A DNA stretch of 51,239 nucleotides. Origin: FEN-1279 sp964501535 (GTDB lineage Bacteria; Bacteroidota; Ignavibacteria; Tepidaquicellales; Tepidaquicellaceae). Shown here piece after piece: positions 32,746 through 43,000 of this stretch (position 1 is its first letter; every line of letters begins with the position of its first letter). The translations under genes and the position numbers were made by a program. The notes beneath the pieces were generated by a model, which was not told the origin of the DNA, made no database searches, and saw nothing but the letters and a program-made list of their open reading frames with translations. The stretch covers positions 1-51,239 of the forward strand of contig CAZCSV010000010.1 in the NCBI GenBank assembly GCA_964501535.1, given 5' to 3'.

Positions 32746-34731
32746 TTATTTTACATCGATTGCATCAAACTTGCATGAATCCACACACATACCGCACCTG
32801 ATACACCTGTCCTGAATTATATAATGCGCCTGCTTCTTCTCTCCCATTATGGCTTCAACGGGACATTTCCTTGCACATAATCCACAGCCCTCGCATAAAT
32901 CATTGTTCACGGTGAAGGTCAATAATTCCTTGCATACTCCGGCTCTGCATTTCCTGTCATATAAATGTTCTTCGTATTCCTCTCTAAAATATTTTAACCC
33001 GGATAAAACCGGATTAGGAGCGGATTGCCCCAGCCCGCAAAGCGAAGTGTCTTTTATTACATCAGCAAGCCTTTGCAGGTGAATTATTCCCTTGAATCTT
33101 CTTAACTGGTCTATTTTATTTTTCGTATTTTTGTAACTGACCGGAATTTTCTCTATTATCTCCAGCATTCGTTTCGTACCCTCTCGGCAAGGAACGCATT
33201 TACCGCAGGATTCGTTTTGAATAAATGTCAGAAAATATTTTGCAACATCAACCATACACGTTCCTTCATCCATCACGACCAATCCGCCGGAGCCCATCAT
33301 TGCACCTACTGTTTTCAGTGATTCATAATCCACAATCGTATCCATTACTTTATCCGGTAAACATCCTCCTGAAGGACCGCCGATTTGAACCGCCTTGAAT
33401 TTCCTGTTGTTTGGAATTCCTCCTCCGATGTCAAATACGACTTCTTTTAAGGTAATACCCATCGGCACTTCCACCAAACCAGTATTTTTCACCTTACCGC
33501 TCAAGGCAAATACTTTCGTCCCTTTGCTTGTTTTTGTTCCTATTGAAGCAAACTTTTCTACACCCTTCTTAAATACCTGAGGAACATTCGCAAACGTCTC
33601 TACATTATTTATAACAGTCGGCTTGTTCCATAATCCCGATACTGCAGGATATGGCGGCCTTGGCTTTGGCATTCCGCGTTTCCCTTCTATTGATGCTATC
33701 AAAGCCGTTTCCTCACCGCAGACAAATGCCCCCGCGCCTTTTTTTATCTTTAACTCAAAATTGAATCCGCTTCCCAATATGTTTTTTCCTAATAAACCGT
33801 ATCTTTTGCAACTCTCTATCGTACTTTCCAGCCTGCTAATCGCAAGAGGATATTCAGCTCTGCAATATATATAACCGATTGAAGCACCAATTGCATATCC
33901 GCCGATTAACAGACCCTCGACAACTTTATACGGGTCGCTTTCTAAAACGGAACGGTCCATGAATGCTCCCGGGTCACCCTCATCCGCATTGCAAATTATA
34001 TATTTCTGCTCCGATTTCTGCTTCAGAGCAAATTCCCATTTTTTCCCGGTCGGGAATCCGCCTCCACCCCTGCCTCTTAAACCGCTGGCTAAAATATCTT
34101 TTACAACTTCATCCGGCTTAAGATGAGTCAATACTTTATCAAACGCTTTAAAACCACCGTGAGCTATGTACGAATCGATAGAAGAAGGATTAATTACACC
34201 GCAGTTTTCAAGAACAATTTTAACCTGCCTCTTAAAAAAATCGGTTTCATTGATATTCAGATACCCGTTTTCGCTCGGACCGTATTTCCCGAGAAAATTT
34301 TCTTTGTATATACCTTTTTCCACAATTGTTTTTTGTATCAGCTTTGGTACAATTTTCGGAGTCACTTCACAATATGATACCCTGTCTTTTCCCGGCAGCT
34401 TGATATCAACAATCGGTTCTTTTGCACAATAACCCACACAACCAGTTGTCTCTATTATCGCTTTTATCTTTAATTTATCCAGCTCTGCCCTTATTGCATC
34501 CTCTGCTTTTTGAGCACCGGAAGCAAGCCCGCACGTTCCTTTGCCGATAAATATTATCGGGAGTTCGTGTTCCTTATATGTTAAAACCTGATTCAGTTTT
34601 TTAAATTTCTTTTCACATTCCGGATTATGATGGCATAGCGGACCTTCCGTACAACATCTTATGAATTGGTCACATGGCTTTTCCGGAGTATGCCAGCATT
34701 CTTTACAACATACATCGATAAATGTTTTCAT
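32746..34731 (-). CDS. hydB: HydB flavoprotein subunit with Cys-rich N-terminus
   Basis: This 661-residue NuoF-type subunit of bifurcating hydrogenase has the thioredoxin-like [2Fe-2S] domain (about 50-145, GTCGLASGA and TTGCVGYCA) and the FMN/NADH domain (GRGGGGFPTGKKW, CNADEGDPGAFMDR). The [4Fe-4S] loop SCGKCVPCREGT and a C-terminal two-cluster ferredoxin (CEGCGLCARKCP and CIRCGMCVDSC) complete it. Before all this lies an extra segment with eight Cys (8, 9, 12, 20, 26, 27, 33, 39) plus His14, His34 and His35, which looks like a metal- or cluster-binding leader. The start ATG at 34731 includes this leader. HydC lies 24 bases upstream and HydA 41 bases downstream. Confidence 0.93.
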   Translation of the reverse strand: MKTFIDVCCKECWHTPEKPCDQFIRCCTEGPLCHHNPECEKKFKKLNQVLTYKEHELPIIFIGKGTCGLASGAQKAEDAIRAELDKLKIKAIIETTGCVGYCAKEPIVDIKLPGKDRVSYCEVTPKIVPKLIQKTIVEKGIYKENFLGKYGPSENGYLNINETDFFKRQVKIVLENCGVINPSSIDSYIAHGGFKAFDKVLTHLKPDEVVKDILASGLRGRGGGGFPTGKKWEFALKQKSEQKYIICNADEGDPGAFMDRSVLESDPYKVVEGLLIGGYAIGASIGYIYCRAEYPLAISRLESTIESCKRYGLLGKNILGSGFNFELKIKKGAGAFVCGEETALIASIEGKRGMPKPRPPYPAVSGLWNKPTVINNVETFANVPQVFKKGVEKFASIGTKTSKGTKVFALSGKVKNTGLVEVPMGITLKEVVFDIGGGIPNNRKFKAVQIGGPSGGCLPDKVMDTIVDYESLKTVGAMMGSGGLVVMDEGTCMVDVAKYFLTFIQNESCGKCVPCREGTKRMLEIIEKIPVSYKNTKNKIDQLRRFKGIIHLQRLADVIKDTSLCGLGQSAPNPVLSGLKYFREEYEEHLYDRKCRAGVCKELLTFTVNNDLCEGCGLCARKCPVEAIMGEKKQAHYIIQDRCIRCGMCVDSCKFDAIDVK

Positions 34732-34755
34732 TTAAAACCTCTTTTACATAATTAT

Positions 34756-35211
34756 TTATTTTTTAGGAGTTGAATATTTCTTTATTATATTTGGAATTTC
34801 CTTTACGGTTACTTTACCGTAATAATCTTCATTCACCGTTATTACAGGTGCAATACTGCACGCACCGATACACGCTACAGTCTCAAGAGTGAATTTCTTG
34901 TCCCTCGTTGTCTGACCTGCTTTGATATTTAATGCGGTTTCGAGATTAAACAGTATATTTGCCGAGTTACTCACGTGACACGCCGTTCCGCGGCATACCC
35001 TAATCACGTTTTCTCCGAGCGGAGTAAGACGGAACTGATTATAAAACGTTGCTACACCGTAAACCCTGCTCAGCGGTAAACCTACAAAATCAGCTACATC
35101 CTGCAACGCGGCTTCGGGAAGGTATCCATAAATACCTTGAATATCCTGCAAGACTGCTATCATCACACTCTTGTCTTTTGGCGGATATGATTTTAATATA
35201 TTTTTATGCAT
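34756..35211 (-). CDS. hydC: HydC / NuoE-like [2Fe-2S] subunit
   Basis: This 151-residue thioredoxin-fold [2Fe-2S] protein of the NuoE family has ligands in CRGTAC and CIGAC. It is the small electron-transfer subunit of the HydABC hydrogenase. The helical N-terminus (YLPEAALQDVADFVGLP) is normal for the family. It is the second gene of the minus-strand operon, after the TM1266-like regulator. Confidence 0.93.
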   Translation of the reverse strand: MHKNILKSYPPKDKSVMIAVLQDIQGIYGYLPEAALQDVADFVGLPLSRVYGVATFYNQFRLTPLGENVIRVCRGTACHVSNSANILFNLETALNIKAGQTTRDKKFTLETVACIGACSIAPVITVNEDYYGKVTVKEIPNIIKKYSTPKK

Positions 35212-35279
35212 CTTTTCTTGCTTTATGTTTTAAAAACTATTGCTGAATTAATTCTTTTTCCTAATCTGTGTTCTCTCTG

Positions 35280-35540
35280 TTATTCGGGTAATTCAAGGTC
35301 GACAACTTTTGATGAAACCCCTTCGATTAAGCTTATTTTTCGTGCTAATTCGTCTTTTTGCTCTTTTGAACCGTAAAGCTCGAGAATTATCAGACCCTGG
35401 TCCGAACAATTGTCAAGAACACCGTCGTGAATTCCAAGGCGTGTTTTTATCAAACAGCCCCACGCAGTCAGGACCTGCTGAACCTTTACCGCAGAATCCT
35501 TCCTGTTTCCTACAAGAATTATTAGTACTGTTTTGTTCAT
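35280..35540 (-). CDS. TM1266-type iron-only hydrogenase system regulator
   Basis: This 86-residue protein matches the TM1266 family (putative regulator of iron-only hydrogenase systems), an ACT/NikR-C-like ferredoxin fold. The features are VLIILVGNRKDSAVKVQQVL at the start, LGIHDG, GLIILELYG and the final DLELPE. The family is usually found beside [FeFe]-hydrogenase genes, as here. It has no DNA-binding domain, so it probably binds a ligand or a partner protein. It is the first gene of the operon, 68 bases before hydC. Confidence 0.88.
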   Translation of the reverse strand: MNKTVLIILVGNRKDSAVKVQQVLTAWGCLIKTRLGIHDGVLDNCSDQGLIILELYGSKEQKDELARKISLIEGVSSKVVDLELPE

Positions 35541-35702
35541 TTTTTATTAATCCCCTGGATTTATTTATTTTCTAAAATTACAATTTCAAAGGAAAGTAAT
35601 ATCGAGAATATTTCTTTCGGCATTGTAATGAATTGTTATACAAAAATACTTCTAATTCTTCTCTCTTTCAATGTAAAAAGAATTTTCAAGTGTGGGGAAT
35701 AA

Positions 35703-35760
35703 TTTTTGAATAGAAAAAAAGTAATTAAATTTGTAAATTTAGACTTATTCTATTCAAAAA
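35703..35760 (+). promoter_or_regulatory. Inverted repeat and Bacteroidota-type promoter candidate
   Basis: A 13-bp inverted repeat (TTTTTGAATAGAA at 35703-35715, its complement at 35748-35760) lies in the divergent gap between the hydrogenase operon and the lone receiver gene. TTTG at 35705-35708 and TAAATTTG at 35726-35733, 17 bases apart, fit the Bacteroidota -33/-7 pattern (TTG, TAnnTTTG). The promoter would drive the receiver gene at 35787. A GGAGG-like site (CTGGAGGA) precedes that ATG. Confidence 0.45.
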
Positions 35761-35786
35761 TATAAACATATCACTGGAGGATATAT

Positions 35787-36155
35787 ATGGCTTTAATAGC
35801 AGTTATTGATGATGATCCGGATATCCGAGAAGCTAGTACCTTGGTATTAACCGCAAAAGGATACGAGGTTGTCACAGCAAGTAATCCGAAAGACGGATAC
35901 GACATCGTTAAATCAAAAAAACCCGAATTAATAATTCTTGACGTTATGATGGATGAGCCCGATGACGGCTTTTTCCTCGCTCAAAGATTCAGAAAAGAAA
36001 ATATTAAAACACCAATTATTATGTATACATCCGTTTCGAAAACTATAGGTTTAGACTTCGGTAAAAGCGATATGGTACCCGTGGATGATTTTGTCGAGAA
36101 ACCAATTACTCCCGACCTTTTAATTCAAAAAGTTGAAGCTCTTTTAAAAAAATAA
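35787..36155 (+). CDS. Single-domain response regulator
   Basis: This 122-residue lone receiver has the acidic pair in VIDDDPDI, the phospho-acceptor region ILDVMMDEPDDGF, the switch Thr in MYTSVS and Lys in EKPIT. It has no output domain. It is paired in a two-gene unit with a NuoE-like protein 12 bases downstream, which suggests that the regulator and the electron-transfer subunit are used together. A clear Shine-Dalgarno sequence lies upstream. It may be phosphorylated by the HydS-type kinase encoded divergently. Confidence 0.92.
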   Translation: MALIAVIDDDPDIREASTLVLTAKGYEVVTASNPKDGYDIVKSKKPELIILDVMMDEPDDGFFLAQRFRKENIKTPIIMYTSVSKTIGLDFGKSDMVPVDDFVEKPITPDLLIQKVEALLKK

Positions 36156-36167
36156 TTCAAAGGACCT

Positions 36168-36638
36168 ATGTTAGTATTAGAAAAAAACTCGTTAACAGAA
36201 GAAATCGAAGCATTGGTAGAGCAATACGGAAAAGACCGTTCGGCCTTGATGCCCATTCTTCAGGCAATCCAGAAAAACCATAAATATATTTCGGATTTTG
36301 CTCAGCAGGAAGTTGCACGCCTGCTCGATATACATCCGGTTGAGGTTTTCAGCGTTATTTCATTCTATTCATTCCTGCACTGCGTTCCTCAGGGGAAAAA
36401 TATTGTCAGGCTATGCAAAACTATCGTTTGCGATATCTCGGGTAAAGATGAAGTCGAAAAAGCCATTAAAAGAGAACTAAATATTAATATCGGAGAAACT
36501 ACTAAAGATAAAAAAATTACTCTGGAATATACCAATTGTCTCGGTATGTGCGACCAGGGTCCCGCTATGATGGTAAACGATAAAATATATACAAAATTAA
36601 CACCCGAAAAAGCAGTAAAAATATTGAAAGACATTTAA
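36168..36638 (+). CDS. Additional NuoE/HydC-like [2Fe-2S] protein
   Basis: This 156-residue NuoE-family protein has ligands in CKTIVC and CLGMC, spaced as in the family, and a helical N-terminal domain (ALMPILQAIQKNHKYISD). It is clearly diverged from HydC at 34756-35211 and is not next to a NuoF gene. It could pair with the NuoF-like protein at 896-2104, which lacks a NuoE partner, or give a regulated alternative to HydC. It follows a lone receiver gene, and an AT-rich hairpin terminator follows it. Confidence 0.9.
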   Translation: MLVLEKNSLTEEIEALVEQYGKDRSALMPILQAIQKNHKYISDFAQQEVARLLDIHPVEVFSVISFYSFLHCVPQGKNIVRLCKTIVCDISGKDEVEKAIKRELNINIGETTKDKKITLEYTNCLGMCDQGPAMMVNDKIYTKLTPEKAVKILKDI

Positions 36639-36665
36639 TTTTTAGATATTTTTATATATGTTTAT

Positions 36666-36716
36666 AATCTATAAATTGAGGAGGGATATATTCTTCTGAT
36701 TTATAGATTTTTTATT
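36666..36716 (+). terminator. AT-rich hairpin after the NuoE-like gene
   Basis: AATCTATAAAT at 36666-36676 pairs with ATTTATAGATT at 36699-36709 across a 22-base loop. A T-rich run follows. The stem is weak in energy, so confidence is moderate. Confidence 0.5.
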
Positions 36717-36750
36717 TTAAAAATAAGTTTTCCAATTTAATAATAGCAAA

Positions 36751-39700
36751 ATGAAAAATTTTTTTACCAAAACATTTTTTCCCTTCCTGTTGCTTCTTTG
36801 TTTAACCTCATTTAATTTCGCAAAAGAACAACCGAAAGGAATTACTTTAACCAAAGTTAACGACGGCTATAAGGTTGACTTCGTTCTGCCGGAATATTTT
36901 ATGAACAGCGTTTCTGCCGCCGGTAATATCTATTCGAATTTGAGAATTCCGGAATACGGCGAGCCGAGCGATGTCGGCCTTCCGAACCTCCCGCAGCTCT
37001 CTTTCAGCATTATGCTCGCATATGATGAACAAAAACCTGTTATAGATGTCTTGAACCAAATTAAAGATTTGAAAATCTTAAGCGATAAGATTTATCCCGT
37101 CCAGCAGCCATGGCCGAAAGACAGAAAATATGAGGACAGACCTTTTACAATTGATGCTAAATATTACCAGTCTACCGGTAACATAAACGGACCCTTCGTG
37201 AAAGTATCCGAACCGTTTATAGTGGCAGGCGTAAAAGGTGTTATGATTACAGTCTGCCCGTTTGCTTATAACCCGTATGCAAATAAATTAATGATTACTA
37301 AAACCGGAAGCTTTAAGATTCAATTAAAAAGCCAGCCCACTATGACATTTGCCCCGACTGAATCATTCAACAGGTTATACGACAATATGTTTTTAAACTA
37401 TACTTCTTCGAAAGCACTTGGAACAGGCAGATATCTGATTATCACCGCACCCGCTTACGAATCCGGTCTGACTCAATTGGTTAATGAAAAAACAGGACTC
37501 GGATATACAGTTTCCGTCGTCAATACAACCGTGACAGGAACTACAAACACTGCAATCCTTGCTTACATTCAGAACTTATATAATAATATATATACAAGAC
37601 CCGAATTTATTTTACTTGTCGGTGATGTTGATGTCATTCCCGACTGGATTGGTATAGGAGCGGGAACACCTCATACAGATTTAAACTATTCACTGCTCGA
37701 AGGCAATGATGCATTTGCAGATGTGTTTATAGGAAGATTCCCGATTACTAATACCACACAGTTGTCAAACATAATTACCAAAACGCTATACATGGAAAAC
37801 GCAATTAATGGTCTTCCGAAGAAAAATATATACTGCGCATCTACGGACAACTGGGCTATAACGGAAGCAACACATAATTTTGTCATAGACAGCTTTTTTG
37901 TTTCATCCGTATATACGAATTTAAAACTCTATACACATACTTATGGAGCAACTACTCAACAGCTGATAAATGCCTTAAACGCAAACCAATCGTTTGCAAT
38001 TTACTCGGGTCACGGCTCCGAAACTTCTTGGGCAGACGGTCCGCCTTTAAACCAAAGCCAAGTGAATGCATTGACAAACACTGTTTTTCCTTATGTTTAT
38101 TCATTTGCTTGCGTAACCGGAAGTTATCATATATCCGGCGAATGCTTCTCTGAAACATGGGTAAGAGGACCAAAAGGCGGAGTGGTATTCTGGGGCTCAT
38201 CCGTTAACTCTTACTGGGATGAAGATGATATTCTTGAAAAAAGAATCTTCAGGGCTATGTTCATAGAGCATTTGACCAAAACATCACCTTCGTTCGTACT
38301 CGGAAAATATTTACTGGTACAGTATTACGGAAGCGTAACCTCGACAATGAGAAGATATCTTGAAATGTATAATTGTATGGGAGACCCGTCAATCTATATG
38401 GCAACTTACGGACCGGCTATAGCACATACTCCTTTATCGAACACGGAAAATCTCACCGGACCTTATACCGTAAACTGCGTTATCACTCCTGCAGGTCAAC
38501 CTATTACCGGTACAAAACTGTTCTGGACAAGAGGAACAAGTTTCAATGACAGCGTTACCATGACAAATACTTCAGGAAGCAACTGGACAGGTAATATTCC
38601 CGGAAACGGTTCACCCGCAAGTTATAGATATTACATTAAAACAATTGATAACACAGGTCTTATCGGTACTGCTCCCGGAGGTGCACCTTCAAATTATTAT
38701 ACATTCACTGCAAGCACGGATACCGCTAAACCCTTAATTACTCATACCCCTATCGGAAATACTCCCAAAACCTTATGGCCGGTCAGCATTAACGCAAACG
38801 TAACTGATAACATCGGTGTGGATTCGGTCTGGGTGAGATGGTATAAAAGACCTCCGACAAGCTTTGCAACAAGACACGTTAAGCTGAACCTCGCAGGCGG
38901 AAATACATATTCCTCTCTGTTTAATTCTGTAAATGCAGAAGTAAATTATAATGATACGATATTTTACCGCATATTCGCTCAGGACAATTCTTCGGGACAC
39001 AACCGGGATTCATCTGCATTGTATAGTTTCGTTATCATAAATCAGTTTAATGCCTGTATCGGAACAGGAACGACTTCTTCAAATTATCCGTTCACTACAT
39101 ACTGGATGGACGGAAGAACACAGATGCTTTTTACAGCCGCAGAACTCACATCCGCCGGTGCAGGACCAGGTTCAGCATTTATGAAAATCGGATTTAACGT
39201 AATCACAGCAGGAGGACCTGCAATGAATGGTTTTAACGTGAGATTCCAGCATACTACTTTAACATCATTAACAAGCTGGGTAACTTCCGGCTGGACAACA
39301 GCATTTACAGGAACATATGCAGTACCGGGAACCGGCTGGCAATATATTGATTTGACCTCTCCGTATTTTGCATATAACGGAACAAGCAACTTGCTCGTTG
39401 AAATCTGCTTTGATAATTCGTCATATACTTCATATTCACCCGTATACGCAACTTCAGTCTCCAATATGTGCAGGGGATATTATACAGATAATTCTTCGGG
39501 ATGTACGATGACCTCGGGCTCGAATCTTTCATACAGGCCGAATGTTTGCTTTACGGTTACAAACATAAGTAAAGAAGGAACGACATCGAATATCGTACCG
39601 AACACTTACTCATTAAGCCAGAATTATCCGAACCCGTTCAATCCCGTAACGAGAATTAACTTCGATATACCGAAACAGGGATTGGTAACAATGAAAGTAT

Positions 39701-39864
39701 TCGACGTACTCGGCAGAGAAGTTAAAACACTTGTGAACGAAGTAAAAGCACCGGGAAAATATTCAGTCGACTTCAACGGTACAGAATTATCCAGCGGTGT
39801 TTACTTCTACCGGCTTGAATCGAACAGCTTTACGGATATTAAGAGAATGATATTGATTAAATAA
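36751..39864 (+). CDS. Gingipain-type C25 cysteine protease with T9SS sorting domain
   Basis: This 1037-residue secreted protease has a signal peptide (about 1-24), an N-terminal propeptide region (to about 210) and a C25 peptidase domain (about 225-550). The catalytic residues are His421 in SGHGSETSW and Cys454 in SFACVTGSY. An Ig-like gingipain domain and further beta-domains follow. Then comes a 150-residue module starting ACIGTGT and containing TTYWMDGRTQML, and finally the type A sorting domain (NYPNPFNPVTRINF to KRMILIK). The catalytic pair is intact, so it should be an active extracellular endopeptidase. The tandem paralogue at 40067-43243 shares the whole layout. Specificity is unknown. 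Confidence 0.92.
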   Translation: MKNFFTKTFFPFLLLLCLTSFNFAKEQPKGITLTKVNDGYKVDFVLPEYFMNSVSAAGNIYSNLRIPEYGEPSDVGLPNLPQLSFSIMLAYDEQKPVIDVLNQIKDLKILSDKIYPVQQPWPKDRKYEDRPFTIDAKYYQSTGNINGPFVKVSEPFIVAGVKGVMITVCPFAYNPYANKLMITKTGSFKIQLKSQPTMTFAPTESFNRLYDNMFLNYTSSKALGTGRYLIITAPAYESGLTQLVNEKTGLGYTVSVVNTTVTGTTNTAILAYIQNLYNNIYTRPEFILLVGDVDVIPDWIGIGAGTPHTDLNYSLLEGNDAFADVFIGRFPITNTTQLSNIITKTLYMENAINGLPKKNIYCASTDNWAITEATHNFVIDSFFVSSVYTNLKLYTHTYGATTQQLINALNANQSFAIYSGHGSETSWADGPPLNQSQVNALTNTVFPYVYSFACVTGSYHISGECFSETWVRGPKGGVVFWGSSVNSYWDEDDILEKRIFRAMFIEHLTKTSPSFVLGKYLLVQYYGSVTSTMRRYLEMYNCMGDPSIYMATYGPAIAHTPLSNTENLTGPYTVNCVITPAGQPITGTKLFWTRGTSFNDSVTMTNTSGSNWTGNIPGNGSPASYRYYIKTIDNTGLIGTAPGGAPSNYYTFTASTDTAKPLITHTPIGNTPKTLWPVSINANVTDNIGVDSVWVRWYKRPPTSFATRHVKLNLAGGNTYSSLFNSVNAEVNYNDTIFYRIFAQDNSSGHNRDSSALYSFVIINQFNACIGTGTTSSNYPFTTYWMDGRTQMLFTAAELTSAGAGPGSAFMKIGFNVITAGGPAMNGFNVRFQHTTLTSLTSWVTSGWTTAFTGTYAVPGTGWQYIDLTSPYFAYNGTSNLLVEICFDNSSYTSYSPVYATSVSNMCRGYYTDNSSGCTMTSGSNLSYRPNVCFTVTNISKEGTTSNIVPNTYSLSQNYPNPFNPVTRINFDIPKQGLVTMKVFDVLGREVKTLVNEVKAPGKYSVDFNGTELSSGVYFYRLESNSFTDIKRMILIK

Positions 39865-39893
39865 TAATTATTAATTAATAATTTTAAAAGATG

Positions 39894-39922
39894 CCCTGCT
39901 GATTCTATCAGCAGGGTTTTTT
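39894..39922 (+). terminator. Intrinsic terminator
   Basis: A 10-bp stem, CCCTGCTGAT/ATCAGCAGGG, with a 3-base loop is followed by TTTTTT. It closes the first C25 protease gene. Confidence 0.9.
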
Positions 39923-40066
39923 ATTTAAAATCCTTTGAATTTTAAAAAATTTCAAAGAAAATGTTACATTCTGTTACAATTTCTACCACCCTTTTGCTAT
40001 TCCTTTTTAATATTACTTTTTCTAAATTACTTGATTAGATAGCTTTTAAATTTAAATTCATTTTAT

Positions 40067-43000
40067 ATGAAAAAATTATTCTTACTTCTTTCCCTTCTTT
40101 TAGCTTTTAATACGGTTTATTCCCAGAAAGTCGGAGATAATCCCGGTATTAAAGCAAACGTTTTAGAATCGAGCTCTTCCATAATCAAGGTTGAATATAA
40201 CTTCGGCGGTTTTTACCTGGAGGACATTAAAATAAACGGTAACGTTTATGCAAACATAAGTGCTCCCGGCATGAACTCGATTATGGAAAAAGGTAATCCG
40301 CAAATTCCCACTTATCACAACAGCGTAGTGATTCCGGATAACGCTATGATGAACTTTCGCGTGGTAAATCAGGAATACTATGAAATCAGCACTAAAGCCA
40401 TTATGCCATCCAAAGGACACTTTACAAGAGATATTGACCCGAATTCGGTTCCCTATACTTTTAATAATATTTATAATCAGGATACATGGTTTCCGTCGAA
40501 TAATATTGATTTGAAGGAACCTTACATCGTAAGGGATTTGAGAGGAATGACTATTCAGTTTAATCCAGTACAGTATAATCCCAAAAAAGGTATACTTAGA
40601 ATCTATACAAAATATACTATCGAACTCTTTCAGGACTTCAGCAAAGCTGTGGTAAATCCCTTGGTAAGAAATAATCCTTTCTATGGGGTCTCTTCGGAGT
40701 TTGCTCCTGTGTATCGAGGTTTGTTTATGAACTACGGAATCGGAGCAACAAGATACGATTCCATTGCCGAACCCGGAAGAATGCTGGTTATATACCCAGC
40801 TTCGTATTTAAGCGCTATAACCCCTTTTATTCAATGGAAACAACAGAGAGGATTAACGGTTCTTACCGCAGAATATCCAACTGTTACAGGTTCGGGAAAT
40901 ACAGCTATAAAAACTTATATTCAGAATTTATATAATCAACCTCAAAAAATTACTTATATTATCTTAGTAGGAGATATAGACAATATACCCACTTTGAACG
41001 GACAGTATGAATCTGCCGCCTCTGATCCTTGTTACGTGAAACTCGCAGGAACTGATGCATATCCGGATGCATTTATCTCTAGAATTTCATGCCAAACTGC
41101 GGCAAACGTTCAATACGTTGCACATAAATTAATTAAATTCGAAAGAGATATTGAATTCGGTGCCTCGTGGTTTAAAAAAGGAACAGGTATCGGCGGACCC
41201 GATGTCGGGGGTTCACCGCCTTATGCTGATTCGATAAGAATGAACTGGATTAGAGATACATTAATGGCACACGGCTTTACTCACGTCGATAAAGTAAACG
41301 GACCGGTAGCAACACCGCAAACATTAATAAATTGCCTCAACGACGGAAGATATGTTTTGAATTATATAGGTCATGGTTCAGGAACATCTTGGAGTAATAC
41401 CGGATTCGCCGTAAGTAATGCTTATCAGCTTGCTAATGGTTGGAAAAATCCATTCTTGATTGATGTTGCTTGCTTAAATGGCAAATTTACTTTGAATGAA
41501 TGCCTCGCGGAAGCACTGCTTAGAGCAGGAGACACGGCAAATCCGAAGGGATGTTCGGATATATTTGCATCCTCAACTAATGCAAGCTGGGTACCTCCCT
41601 GCGATATGCAGACTGAAGCTATAAGAATCTTCTCTAATCAATTCAGAAAATCAGCAGGAGCTGTTATGTTCTTCGGCGTGATGAAAGGTATGGACTTGTG
41701 GGGAGGCAGCTCAGGTGAAGGTCTGAAACTGATGGAACAATATAATATTTTCGGCGACTGCTCACTTCTGCTTTCAAGAGGAGTTCCTCTCGGACCGTCT
41801 ATTTCGCATACCCCTCTTACAAATACGGAAAACCTTACTGGACCATATGTCATAAACTGCGTGGTTACACCTGCAAATGCTCCATTGAAACCGGGAACCA
41901 CGAAACTTTACTGGACAAGAACGTCGGCATTCGACAGTATTGTAATGACTAATACTTCGGGAAATAACTGGACCGCAAATATTCCCGGAAACGGTTCTCC
42001 TGCATTGTACAAATATTATATAAAAACATTGGATACTATGAACAGAATCGGAATATTGCCCGGCGGTGCTCCGGCAAACTACTTCTCTTTCATCGCTTCG
42101 GCAGATACGGTAAAACCCGTTATAACACATACTGCAATTCAAAATACCCCGAAAGTTCAATGGCCTGTAAGCGTTACAGCAACTGTTACCGATAATATCG
42201 GCGTTGATTCTGTCTGGGTCAGGTGGTATAAAAACACTCCGTCAAATTATAAGCGGTTTAAACTGAACCTTACATCCGGTAACATTTATTCTGCTGTATT
42301 TAATTCTGTTCTGGCAGACGTTAATTACAACGATTCAATATTTTATAGAATAATCGCTCAGGATAATTCATCCGCACACAACAGAGATTCTTCGGTATTA
42401 TACAAATTCAAAATTATCAATCTGTTCAATGCCTGTATCGGAACAGGTACAACGACATCGAATTATCCGTTTACTACATACTGGATGGACGGAAGGACAC
42501 AAATGCTCTTTACCGCCGCGGAATTAAACGCCGCAGGAGCCGGTGCGAACTGCATATTTACCAAATTAGGATTTAATGTTATTTCAGTAGGCGCTCCCGC
42601 TATGAACGGCTTTAACGTGAGATTCCAGCACACAACACTGACATCTCTTACAAGCTGGGTTACTTCCGGCTGGACAACGGCATTTACGGGAACATATACG
42701 GTTAACGGAACAGGATGGCAGTATATTGACCTGGCATCCCCGTATTTTGCTTACAATGGTACGAGCAATTTACTTGTCGAAGTGTGCTTCGATAACTCAT
42801 CATATACTTCGTATTCCCCTGTATATGCGACATCGGTTTCCGGTAGGTGCAGAGGATATTATACTGACAATCAATCCGGCTGTACGATGACCTCGGGTTC
42901 GAATCTGTCATACAGACCAAATGTTTGCTTTACATTGATGACGCTCGATAACACAAATACAATATCTAACAAAGTTCCGGATAAATACTCACTCGAACAA

